Assembly (NCBI GenBank): GCA_001600455.1
Contig: BCKC01000002.1
Location: 4,664,171 to 4,728,170, forward strand
Direction: 5' to 3'
DNA from: Endocalyx cinctus
Lineage: Eukaryota > Ascomycota > Sordariomycetes > Amphisphaeriales > Apiosporaceae
Length of the DNA stretch: 64,000 nucleotides
The position numbers and the translations under genes are program-made. The notes below the pieces were generated by a model. It was not told the DNA's origin. It made no database searches and saw only the letters and a list, made by a program, of their open reading frames with translations. Below are positions 23,963 to 34,679 of this stretch, one piece after another; the stretch's first letter is position 1, and the number at the start of each line of letters is the position of its first letter.

Positions 23963-26307
23963 AAAAGTGTTTCTGTTTTTCAATCTAACAGGATTTCTTC
24001 AATGGTTCGGTCTTTTCCTTTTATTACAGGGTCTATTATGACATAGCCCACCAGTGCGGTTTTCTTTTTTTTTTCGTATCGATTTACGGAGTGCTACGTC
24101 TTTTTCCTTTTTTTTCAAACTTTATTTTTCTACTTGTGAATATTTTTTTTTTATTTCCATTCATTTTTTTTATTCCTCAGCATTTGAATGCGTGGATGAG
24201 TGAGAGAGGATTTGTGCTCTAATTGAAGAGACGAATGTACATATAAGCAAGGAAATGGGTCTTCTATTCCGTTTTCAAAGTGTGGCTTTTCTACGTCAAT
24301 ATCGGAGAGAAAGGAGGACAAAACTCATAAATAAATACGATCGTTGTTACGAGAAAAAAAAAAAAAACTCTTTGATATATCAGATTAGATATTTATAGGG
24401 TATATCATAAACAATAAACAAAGGAATGCAAGTTCGAAACTCGTACATCTCAGATCTCAGTTGCAGCTCTTTTCTCTATTCGTCTAAGATGTTCATAGTT
24501 TTTCTGTACAACCGTATGACGTTGATCAACGAACTCGGTAGTGTCGAAGTCATACGAGGCTACACTTATTGATTATGGTTACATCCAAGTACAGAGAAAA
24601 AGATGAAAAAAAGGGGTGATCATATGGTGAGTTACTAAGATGGATGCATAAGCAAAAGACCGCGACACTTAAATTCTAGAAAGACACGCCACTCGCAGTA
24701 GTGCAGTACTTTACGATCAGAAGGAATATTTCTCCTGCTTATGCTTATGCTCATGCTTACGGTCTAGGCACAGGTTACGGGTTACGACCTGCGGGCTACG
24801 GGTCACGGTGAAATACGCAGTAAGACCCCCCCACGTTACACCGGCGATAGATAGGTAAAACCCCTCACAAAGTCTCGTTGCCGAAGAGGCCGATGAAGAC
24901 AATCTAGGAGGTAAGGTGAAGTACGGAAATGGTAAGAGAAATTGACTATGTAAAAAGTCAAATAAATTAAAATAAGTACTAAATCCAATAATCACTTGTT
25001 GTTTTAATTTTTTAAGTCAATGGAAACTGGATTTTAGAAGGTCGATTTATTAGAGGGACAAGTAAGACAAACGAAAGCAAAGGCAAAGCACATGCAAATT
25101 CAAGTCGGGGCAGTCGGGGTGGTCAGAAGCTTACTTTACTTACCTAAAGGACCTACCCTTTTATCTTACGCTATCCGTAGTACCTATACTCGGTACTTAG
25201 GTACTTCGATAGGTAGCTAGGCTGCTAGGTAGGTAGCTAGATACACTATACTACCTAGGTTCATAGGTACAGTACACTGATAACCAGGCGTAATTGGAAT
25301 CCATATGGATATAACTGTGTAGTACTTAATTTTCTTGGCGGATGGGTAACATTCAGCTAAGCTAGAAACCTCACATTACCGCAAATTCGATGAGCCAAAT
25401 CTACTTTTACATCCTATCCTATTTGCCTACTTTACATTTACATACTTAACTTTCTTAACTTGCCTGCCTAGATAGAGAAAAAAAAAAAGAATATAACTTA
25501 CTTTCCTAAATGAAAATTTAAACTTTGCTTATTATCATTATTCTCGTTATTGCTTTATCATTACTTTTATATCCCATCCTGTTTCTCCAGTGCTTTCCTC
25601 ATCAATTTAAACCTCGTTGTTCTCCTCACATCAAATATCATCAGCTTACTTCTTCGATATTTAAACGTTTTAGTGATAAAGAGGAATATACATATAAGAA
25701 GGCATACGAGGAATCACCGTACTGATAAAGAAGAAGAGGAAACAAATATATATTCCCACCCGTAGAAGACAAACAAATCTCACCTATCTACCCAACTGCT
25801 TTTATTTCGGATTACCTCATACTCGATTTATCTTCTGGATACTCTTTTGCTCACCCCACCAACAACCCGCTTACCTTATCTGTTCGGCCGGATCAGAAGA
25901 TTGAAAAGAGAAACAGAAAAAAAACACGTACCACCCTTATTCTCTACCCACTTACGAACTTCGGAAGGCGGAAAAGAGTATACCGTTGAAAAAAGGTCAC
26001 GCTCAGGACGAAACGACGAGTCATCGATTATAAATCGTAACGTGCATCAGCACTACCTACCCCGCTGGCTCAACTATATCGAGAGAAACAAAGGTCCGAG
26101 AGTGCGTGTACGTCTTGGAGCAAGAAAGAAAAACAAAAAAAAAAAAAAGGAAGGATAGGAGAATACACTGCCGTAGCAAGGAAGAATAAGGAGCGCACTC
26201 TACCTTAAGTTAGCCGTGCTAAGAAAAACGCAAATCGAGATAAACCGGGGAATAAGCAGAAGGAAAGGAAGTAAAAGGCTAGCTATTTCAGAGAGAGCGC
26301 GCGAAAG

Positions 26308-26338
<31 letters not shown>

Positions 26339-26352
26339 GAAAGGTAGCAATC
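23963..26352. other. Intergenic region between ferric reductase and Yippee genes
   Basis: 2.4 kb with no supported gene. It has T-rich DNA after the reductase, short repeats near 24740-24810 (GCTTATGCTTATGCTCATGC, then repeated GGTTACGGG-like units), a patch dense in CTAGGTA/TAGGTAG words (25190-25275), and a purine-rich leader before the Yippee start ending in (GAAA)n at about 26307-26339. Confidence 0.6.
26307..26339 (+). repeat. (GAAA)n microsatellite in 5' leader of Yippee gene
   Basis: About eight GAAA units end 14 bp before the ATG at 26353, so the repeat lies in the presumed 5' untranslated leader. Length variation there could affect translation or promoter activity; this is inference. 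Confidence 0.8.
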
Positions 26353-26942
26353 ATGGGTCTCGCCTACAACACTTATCTTAATAGCAATAAGATATTCGGC
26401 TGCAAGAACTGTAAAGCTCACCTCGCAAATCAAGAAGATATCATGAGCAGAGTAAGTTTTGTTTTTCTCTTTTTTTTTCTTCTTCTTACTTTCTATGCTA
26501 TTACCTCATATTGCCGTCAGCCTCGTGCACCACGGCGCCTTCGTTCCAACGGACCCCCTCTCCTTTACTCATATCACCTTCCCCTACCTTTATTTTAATG
26601 ACCCGACCAAATTCCCCATGATTTTCTTCTCGCCGGGAAGGGGGGATATCAAAAAAGAGAGGAAAAAAAAAAGACACTAACGAAGATACATATTTGGGGG
26701 GAATAAAGAACTTCAGAGGTCAACACGGGAAGGCCTACCTTTTTAACAGCGTCGTCAATATCGATTCGGGAGAACCGTCGGAACGTAGCATGACGACGGG
26801 TCGACACGTCGTCCGCGACATCACCTGCCGGCAATGCAGAGAGACGGTCGGTTGGAAGTACGACAAGGCGTACGAGGCGTCGGAGAAGTACAAGGAAGGA
26901 AAGTTTATCCTCGAGGCCGAATTAATATGTAATGTCAACTAA
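26353..26942 (+). CDS. Yippee/Mis18-fold zinc-binding protein
   Basis: Exons 26353-26451 and 26709-26942 give 110 residues, typical for Yippee-like proteins. The 257-bp intron (GTAAGT donor, CACTAAC branch near 26675, AATAAAG acceptor) is longer than others in the window. The zinc-coordinating pairs are CKNC (17-20) and CRQC, and between them lies the family core NFRGQHGKAYLF, then VNIDSGEPSER and TTGRHVVRDI; GWKYDKAYE and KYKEGKFILE follow. Family knowledge: small conserved eukaryotic protein with a beta-tent fold like cereblon and Mis18; the yeast relative is Moh1, linked to stationary-phase survival, and the vertebrate YPEL proteins to the CTLH E3 ligase and division structures. The exact role in this fungus is unknown. 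Confidence 0.93.
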
Positions 26943-27999
26943 GGCTACCTCTCTTTTTGTTTTTTAACTCTCTCTATCTAGCTTTCTCTATTATCATTTT
27001 TTTTTTGATTTCTTCCTTCGCTCTTGATATGAGAGGGAAGGGTATGACGGAGGGGTTGGTGGGAAAGCAAAGTCTTTATGTTGTTTTTTTTCTCTATCTG
27101 TAGGTAAATTTGATGTTTGATTTTATGGTTAAATGGATTGGGTGGAAGGGCAGGTAAGGGAAATAAATTGGCAGGGAGTTCAGTAGCATCATCATTATCA
27201 TCATCATCACCATCATCATTCTCTTCTTGTTCTCTTCTATACTGTTTATCCTTTGTGGATGGATATAGCTACGTTACGGCTTTATATCGTATTCGTTACG
27301 CTCTATAGGGGGTTTAGTCTCGTTGGCCTCGACCACCAAAGTCATGCTCTTTTTTAATAAAAACAAAAGTCATAGATTAAAGAATGAGTGGATTCATAAA
27401 ACATGAAACTAAGCAGAGAGGTTGTGAGAATTGCAGTGGAAGAAATGTGACTTACCTTACTTAGGCAAGACGGTTCTGATATGGTTTATTCATGGAAGAA
27501 GACTACGTAAGGAGAAATGGTAATACCTACAATAGGAGAGTTACGCTCAGCTACCTACCGAGACAAGTTCCTAGGCTTTTCTATCTTTACTCAATACCTT
27601 TAGACCGCCTCCCTTAAGTAGTATGAAGTATTAGGGTTCCAATATTTCCCATGGTTGTTCATTTTGTTTCTTGTTAGTTGTAGCAGAGCCGAGAATTGTT
27701 TAATACACATATAACTACTTTTTCTCAATCTCCCTCATAACTCATCAGAACTAGGTAGGTTTAAGGAAAGGAGAGGAAAGGATAACTGGATATAACAAGT
27801 AGATGATGACATATTCTGATGACTGCAGCATGCTTATTGCCCCTATATCATTCGTTTCCTCTCCGAACAAACCCCTCTCTCATCTTATACGTATACCACA
27901 AAGTTTCGAATATTAAATAAATATTACCTGTTTCTTTACATAATGCCACTCGTGGCGAATATTCAACGAATAAGAAAAAAATACCCATAACTTATCTTC
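26943..27999. other. Intergenic region between convergent Yippee and P450 genes
   Basis: The 3' UTRs of both neighbours fall here. There is a CAT/ATC trinucleotide-rich patch (27187-27222) and otherwise AT-rich unique-looking DNA. No gene seen. Confidence 0.65.
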
Positions 28000-29917
28000 T
28001 TACCTAACCAAAACCCTAACCCTCTCACTATCCGTCCTGGGGTATCCCGCCAAGAAATCATGCACGATCTCGACATCCTCGTGATACCGCGTCTCGTGCA
28101 GGCTGAAATCGAATCGACCCGGCGCCAGCAGGTGCGCGGTCACGAGGTACAGCTCGGCCCAGGCGAGGTTCATGCCCAGACAGATGCGCGATCCTTTCCC
28201 GAAGGAGAAGAGGTATTTCTCTAGGGGGTGGTAGTGACTCTGCTGCTGCTGGTCTTCTTTTTCGGAGTCGTTATTTGTGGCCGTGAGCCATCGCGAGGGA
28301 TCGAAAGTGGTGGGATTGTGGAAGATTAGGGGGTCGTTGTGGATCACTTTTTTTTTTCGTCTTAGTTTTTGATTCCCCCTTTTCCTTCTTAAAAGAAGAG
28401 AGTAAGGGAGAGAGGGAAGAAGAAAAAAAAGAAACTACTCACAGTAAGGACTCATCGAAACCGGCGTCCCCGGCGGAATCTCGTACCCGAGGACCTTCAT
28501 CGGCACCCTCCTAACGCGCGCCAACCTCCCCACCACGCCGGGAGCGACCCTTAAGCTCTCTTTAATGCAAGCGGTTAAAAAAGGCAAGGCTTCCAGCTCG
28601 GCCACGTCCGGTCGCGATTCTTTGGTTCGGGCCATGACGGGCGCCAGTTCCTCCCTGAGCCGGTCGAGGAGGGCCGTCGACGGCGCGTCGAGAACGTGGA
28701 AAAAGAAATTCGACAACGTCTCGGTCGTCGTGATGACGCCCGCGCCGACGACGGCTTGGGATTCGTCCATTAATCTTCCGACCGTTTTCTCCCCGGGCGG
28801 TAAGTTTTCCGTGACGACGAGTTCGCGGAGTAACGTCGTTTGCGCCGTCTGCCGTCCCTGCTTATCCACCCCGCTCTCCTCCCCTATCCCCCCAACCTTC
28901 GCTCTTTCTTTTTCTTCCCCAATCTTCCTCCTAATCATATAAAACAAATCGTCCGCGTACCCGAACCCGGGATCGAGATAACCCAGCACCCAGGAGGGCA
29001 AGTTCCTCATGACCGTGCCGAAGACGGGGTACTGCTTCACGAGGGCGCCGCACTCGGTCACTTTAAGCCAGAGCCGGTACCACCTCCTCGACTTCTCGGC
29101 CGTGACGTCGTCCAGAAAACCCAAGGAATCGCCGAAGACGACCGCGGCGACGGCGTCGGTCGCGAAGGCGGCGAAGAGGTAGGTTAGGTTGAGGACTTTC
29201 TTTTCTTCCTCTTTCGTCCCTTCTTCGTCTTTACCGCGAGAAGAAGAGACAGAAGAAGAAGAACGAACCTCTTCTACCCTTCCAATCAGCCTATCCACCA
29301 ACCCCCTCAACGTCGTCTTCTCGAGCTTGCGAACCGCGCTCTTTCCGAAAAAGGGATCCATAGGCGCCCGCCGTAACCGGTGGAGCTCGTGGCTCGGGGT
29401 GGAGAAGGCGGCCGTCGGGTTTCCGAACACGTTCGTCTGGTATTCCCACTTGTCGACCTTGTTGTTGTTCCTATGAATAGCGGCCTTCTCGGCTGCGCTA
29501 CTACTACTGCTGGTGGCGGAAGAAGAGGAAGAGGGCCACGTCCCGTATATGTAGTCGAGATAGGTCGAGTCGGCTACGTGGACTTCGTGAGGATTGATAC
29601 GGATGATGGGACCTTTTTTTTTTTTTTTGAAGATTGTTTTCCCCTTGGGTCAGTTTCAGAGAAACAAGAAGAAAGTAATTACGTAAGTAGGATAGGTAAG
29701 AGGATGGCCTACCGTATTTCTTATGCAAGTCAACGATCTTGAACGTATACCGTCCTCTCTTGATCACGTCGTAATAGAACTCGTACCAGTACGTAAGCGC
29801 CGCCAGTTTCGGGCCCGGTATCCGGGAGATGGGACTCAGGTATAATCGATAGATAGCACCCACGACGGTCCAGCCGAGGCCGATCGCGACGGCGAGTTGC
29901 AAAATGGTCCACAGCAT
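28000..29917 (-). CDS. Cytochrome P450 monooxygenase with Ser/Asn-rich insertions
   Basis: Three exons on the minus strand (29917-29713, 29612-28443, 28346-28000) give 573 residues, somewhat long for a fungal P450. An N-terminal hydrophobic anchor (2-28) is followed by the proline-rich hinge SRIPGPKL. The I-helix reads [11 protein letters not shown], so the usual acidic residue before the Thr is absent. The ExxR motif is KESLR, the PERF-like segment FDPSRW (473-478), and the haem loop [10 protein letters not shown] with Cys514 as the iron ligand. Two low-complexity insertions stand out: residues about 96-119 (Ser runs, then HRNNNK) and a Ser/Glu/Lys stretch after VEEVR. It would sit on the ER membrane and need a P450 reductase. 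The overall layout resembles the trichodiene-oxygenase-like fungal P450s, but substrate is unknown and no biosynthetic cluster surrounds it. The intron acceptors lie next to poly-A tracts. Confidence 0.88.
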
Positions 29918-30954
29918 TTTTATTTCACCTGTTTCTTCTTCACCTTAATGTATATATATATATATATATATATACAGCTCTACTTAGTGAGAAAGATGTG
30001 ATAGATAACCCCTTATCACTATCTCAACTACCAGGTTACTAAAAAGAAATATTCAAGATAAAAAGCGAAGAAAAGATGTGCGACGTTTCACTGTATACGT
30101 ATCTTTTCTTCCACTTATTCATTTAGCTTTTCGATTTATTTCTTGGCTTCCTTCCCATAAAATATAGAATAAATAAATACTACCTCCGAATAATAAAAAA
30201 CAAGAGAGGGGTTGAACCCCCTCCCTCCCTCTTCCTTGTCTATGCTCTTTCTCTCCCTTCCCCCTCTCTCCATCTAGGTTATACCTCCGTCCATTTCGAG
30301 ACCATCTCAATGGATCTATTATATCATAAATCATCCAGTACAACATTATGGGTTACACGAAAAGGTCTTATCTTTTTTCACTTCTACCTTACCCCGGAGT
30401 CCCTTTCGACCTGTTACAGGTCGCAGAGCTGATCCAGAGGGCAGTATGCGTTAGGTTGTGCTACCATTTCTGCTGTTGCAGATACTTTCTTGGAGATACA
30501 GGGTCGTGGTTTCTACGCGCTATTATACTTGGCTGGCTAAATGTAACCTTCAAGGTATGATAATTCCGAAAGGGCGAAGAAAATAACTTGTTTGTCAGTA
30601 TGATTTATCGTGTAATTGGCCATCATCCACAGCAGAAAAAGTAACACGGCATATTCGAGACGTCAAAAAGAATATGTTCCATTTCAAACTGATTTGACCT
30701 ATAGGGGGTACGATAAAGTATAGTAAACTCCATATATAGATAGATAAACCCAAACTCCAGTACTCTCTCGACCCTTGAAGGAAGAATAAGTAAAATGAAA
30801 TGTATCAAACGCCATCTCATATGCAAGCGAAGTCAAACTAAGAAAAAAGAAAATCAAATAACGAGATAAGGTACAGTATATATAAGTATACAATCCATGG
30901 GTGCCAAGTATATGACTTTAGTTTCCTTTACAAAAGAAGAAACAAAAAGCCCAT
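29918..30954. other. Intergenic region upstream of P450
   Basis: About 1 kb holding the P450 promoter and the 3' UTR of the transporter gene. A (TA)12 tract is at 29951-29974. No gene seen. Confidence 0.65.
29951..29974. repeat. (TA)12 microsatellite in P450 upstream region
   Basis: Perfect TA dinucleotide tract 34 bp upstream of the P450 start codon, likely within or next to its 5' leader. Confidence 0.9.
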
Positions 30955-32338
30955 CTAATTATGCTCGATCGGCTCCTCCGGTAACAACTCGTCCACGCCA
31001 CCAGGTCTCCCCTCCTCGTCGCCGCTCCCGTCCTTCACCTTGAGGAACTCAAAGGGAGGCTGAACGATGCCGTTGAAGAGGAAAGTGAAGTAGACTAGGA
31101 GGGTGAACCCCGCGACCTGGAGCCACTTGAACGTCTCCCAGCCGAGGCCGAGGGAGACGATCCAGATGAACAAGGTACGGCACGTGTCGATCGTCGACCT
31201 CGACGTGGCCGAGACGCTGCGCGTGACCGAGAGGCCGAAGAAGTTGAACCCGCCGATGCTGATCATGATCAGGAAGGTCGACAGGAACACCGCCTTATGC
31301 TCGATCATCTGCCGGAGGCCCTCGGCCGCGTCGAAGATGCCGTAACGGCCCGCCGGCGTCCGACCCACAGCCAGGTGCAGGATCAGCATGACGATCAGCG
31401 TCACGGCGAGGCCGAAGAGCCCCTCCCAGCCGACCACCTCGAGCGGCTCGATGCTCGACCGCTCCAGCAGGTACTCTTCCAGCACGAACTGGGTGGCGGT
31501 GAAGATCTGGGCGCCGGCGATCAAAAGGACGCCGAGGACGACGCGGACGGCCGCTTGCTCCTCTCCTTCGACGGCGGTAGTGAAAGTCGTCGCTAAGGAG
31601 GACGCCAGACCTTTAGCCTTAGCGTCGGGCCAGATGGCGCCCGCGAGACCGACCAGCATGACGCCCGTGACGACACCGACGAGGGAGACCCACTGCACCA
31701 GGTGTAACTTGCGCTTGAGGAACAGCACGCTGAACAGGCCGACGAAGAGGACGAGGGCGCCGCGGGTCATCTGGTAGATCGAGGCGGCCACGAGCAGCAG
31801 ACCAGCGTTCATGAGGGTGGTACCGCAGATATCGCAGATAGCGGGGAGCGCGAGCAGCAGGATGCCGAAGCCGCTAAGGAGACCGTCGGGGGCGCCCCTC
31901 TTAGGGGCCGGCTTCGCGTTACCGGTGAGCGGCTGCGATTCGGAGCTGTCGTTGGCCTCGTCACCGTCCTGCGCCACGGGCTGGTATCCGGCCGTCCTCC
32001 TCTCGGCGATCCGACGGTATAGGGACATGAGGCCAACAACGAGCCAGCACACGGCCTCGCCGACGAACATCTGGGCGGTCTGGAGCACGGGCTGCTCGAA
32101 ATGCACGCGTTTCTTGGGATCGGGGTCGTCGCAGTTTCGAACGCATTGATTGTCCTAATATAAAACAAAAAGGGCTAGTTAGAGAATCGTGCTGCGAGAA
32201 TAAGAAGATAGGACGAAATAAGTTCAAAAGTGAAGATATAAAATGAACACGTACCTGGTATTTGGTTAACAAAGTGTTGCAAACACCCGTCAGCAACATC
32301 ATGCCGACGAGGAAGGGAATGAGAGCCTTGGAAGCCAT
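30955..32338 (-). CDS. SLC35F6-like drug/metabolite transporter (EamA superfamily)
   Basis: Exons 32338-32255 and 32154-30955 (100-bp intron, GTACGT donor, ATATTAG acceptor) encode 427 residues. The N-terminus MASKALIPFLVGMMLLTG is the first membrane span and is followed by the family-typical LLTKYQDNQCVRNC and FEQPVLQTAQMFVGE. About ten hydrophobic helices follow, interrupted by a soluble loop (roughly 80-120, AGYQPVAQDGDEAND). The conserved core CDICGTTLMNAGLLLVAASI and IYQMTRGALVLFVGLFSVLFL mark the DMT fold, with a charged C-terminal tail. Family knowledge: SLC35F6-type proteins sit in Golgi, vacuolar or lysosomal membranes; the transported molecule is not established. The frame on the opposite strand across 31297-32149 is a shadow. 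Confidence is high for the transporter fold, lower for subfamily. Confidence 0.88.
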
Positions 32339-33530
32339 CTTGGATATCCGGTTATCGTGCTAACCGTCGCAGTGGTCTTGTAATGAATATATAAAAACGA
32401 TAATATGTTTCTAATCTGGTATTGAAACAGAAAAGAAGAAGTCTTCGATATCGACACAGCGAGAAGCTATGATGTTATCGTGATTATCTGTCTTATCTGA
32501 CCTGCCCTCGTTTCCAATGATATCCTCTCAAAGGATACTTTGACGGAACGAATGATGATAATTTATCAAACAAAAGAAAGTAAGAAGTAATAACTCTTCT
32601 CTCTCTATCTAGCTATCTCCTCTCCCCTACGATTCAGTAGGAATAGGATGAAAAAAAAAAAAAAAAAAAAAAAAGAATATAGTCAAGCTCCTCAAAGGTT
32701 GGAGCTGAGAATAGGTAGTAGGTAAAGGTAAGTGAATGCCTTTACGTTTGAGATAAGTTTCCAAGTGTCCGACGATTCATCAGCTGGGCTGCTTTGCCGG
32801 GTTCGGCTTATATCATTGGTCACAAGACCATTACACTTGCAGGTATCTAACGATTTCGAGTTAGAGTCGCTGTAAGTTAGGCGAATGACTTAATACCTAG
32901 TCAGCTAGTTCTGCTAGTATAATAAGCTCATCGTCATCGCGACTCGTGTTTTAATCCAATTTCTAAATCAAACGACAAACACATATGTTTCGATATATAT
33001 TCATATTAATGGTATGATAATTATGATAGGGCATATATAATAAATGAACTCGAGAGATACCTAAACATCCTCGTCCTTTGAACTTCACCAGGTTACAGGG
33101 GGTTATGTGAATACTTGGGTGGATAATATATGCATACAGCTATACGGAGTACTGCGTATGATATAAGACTGGCGATCTGATGTGTTTTACCTGCTGATGC
33201 GTATACAAATATATTTAACAGGATATCTCTTTTTTTTTTCTCTCTCTCTCAAAATATATATTACTACCGGTGATGTTATAGTCTTAACTTTAGACTCTAT
33301 AAACAAGTCTGTATCGTTGAGGTTAAAACATTACAAAGTTAAAAAAGAACAAATTAAAACAAACCCAAAACGCTTGTTGACTGTGTGTATCGTATCCCAT
33401 TTATATGTACCCATCCGTAGCGCCCGTCGATGTATACTGAGTTATTCCTCGTCTTTTCCTTTCTTACTTTTTCCCCGGGGTTCTTTTCCAACATGTGGGT
33501 ATTTCATACACGTTTTAAGAAATAATTAAA
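32339..33530. other. Intergenic region, AT-rich
   Basis: Holds the promoter of the transporter gene and the 3' UTR of the DUF2985 gene. Features are A24 (32651-32674) and a TACGGAGTA nonamer at 33143-33151. No gene seen. Confidence 0.65.
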
Positions 33531-34679
33531 TCAAACCGTCTCCGTAGAAGTAGACTGTTTCTCCGACTTCCTGAACCAGCTTTTCTTCTGGTCCTTCTTT
33601 TTCTTCTGCTTCTTCTTCTCTGCTTCCTTTTCCGGGTCTTCGTCTTTGATGTTGTTATGATGAGGGATGCCTAGCTCCTTGTCGCGGGCGAGGCGGGCGA
33701 GGTCTCGCTTGGTGAGAGGTACGCCCTCGATCGTCTTGACGCGCTTGCCTTCCTTACCCTCCATAATGCCGGCCGTGATGGCGACCGAGAAAGCCAACCC
33801 GATAAAAAGACCCGTCGTCCATGGCGGTCGAACGTATCGGTTTAGAGCCCACATGAAACTTGCCAGTAATACCTGGAAGAACGTGTTCCAGACGTTGAGC
33901 CAGATGATTGCGTCAAGTTTCCAGGGTTTGGTCGAGGGCGCGCGTATCCCCGTAGGTGGCGCATCCGATATTGTCTCGAGCGGGAAAGGTGTCGCGTCCT
34001 CGTTGAAAGTTGATGCGCTCACTTCTTCGATATTCTTCGGCCCAAGATTTACCGGTAATTCATCCGATCCTCGTAGTCGAAACCAGCCCCGATGGATACC
34101 CGCCAATCTCCTTAACGCCTTATGATCTTTCCTGAGTCTGTATTGCATTAACCACCACAGATCGCGGAAGCGCCAAGGGGCGAGACCGAAACCCGTCACC
34201 GTGAACAGAGCATTGAGGATCTGGGAGTCGATTTCGATCCAGATACGACGAGGCGAATCGATGTGGTTGCAATCGTATACTCCGTTAACCCAGCACATTT
34301 CAGGCGCGGCGTTAACAAGTAACAAAAACAGCATACCACCCCACGCCACCACGTTTAATCCATAGATAGTAAAGAAGAAACCGAAGCCGGTATTGTAAAA
34401 ATCCCAGGCGGCTTCCAGCCCCATCAGTATCTGCTCTTTCATCGGGTATTTGGGCGGGAAATGGTATCCATTGGCGAACTCGTGGACTTGAACATCGAGG
34501 GCGGCAGCTCCGGTGACGAAGCGCGCACCGAGTGCTTCTTGCTCTTGGCCGGTGGGTACTTGGGTTCGTTGATTTATGACGCCTGACTGATCGACGGCGG
34601 TCGATCTGGTAGTGCTTCGCTCGACATTATCTTGCTCGCTTTTCCGTATTGAATTTCTCGTAGGGGATTCGGACGTCAT
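33531..34679 (-). CDS. DUF2985 family integral membrane protein
   Basis: One exon, 382 residues, ATG at 34679-34677. The N-terminal 80 residues are polar and disordered. Membrane-like segments are at about 98-125 (GFFFTIYGLNVVAWGGMLFL), 152-170, 255-280 (IIWLNVWNTFFQVLLASFMW) and 288-305. The conserved block IEIDSQILNALFTVTGFGLAPWRFRDLWW (written here in parts: residues 149-176) is the DUF2985 signature, with CNHID just before it. The C-terminus is a Lys/Glu-rich tail (EKEAEKKKQKKKKDQKK). Family knowledge: fungal proteins of unknown function, predicted multi-pass membrane; nothing in the neighbourhood suggests a role. Confidence 0.85.
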   Translation of the reverse strand: MTSESPTRNSIRKSEQDNVERSTTRSTAVDQSGVINQRTQVPTGQEQEALGARFVTGAAALDVQVHEFANGYHFPPKYPMKEQILMGLEAAWDFYNTGFGFFFTIYGLNVVAWGGMLFLLLVNAAPEMCWVNGVYDCNHIDSPRRIWIEIDSQILNALFTVTGFGLAPWRFRDLWWLMQYRLRKDHKALRRLAGIHRGWFRLRGSDELPVNLGPKNIEEVSASTFNEDATPFPLETISDAPPTGIRAPSTKPWKLDAIIWLNVWNTFFQVLLASFMWALNRYVRPPWTTGLFIGLAFSVAITAGIMEGKEGKRVKTIEGVPLTKRDLARLARDKELGIPHHNNIKDEDPEKEAEKKKQKKKKDQKKSWFRKSEKQSTSTETV

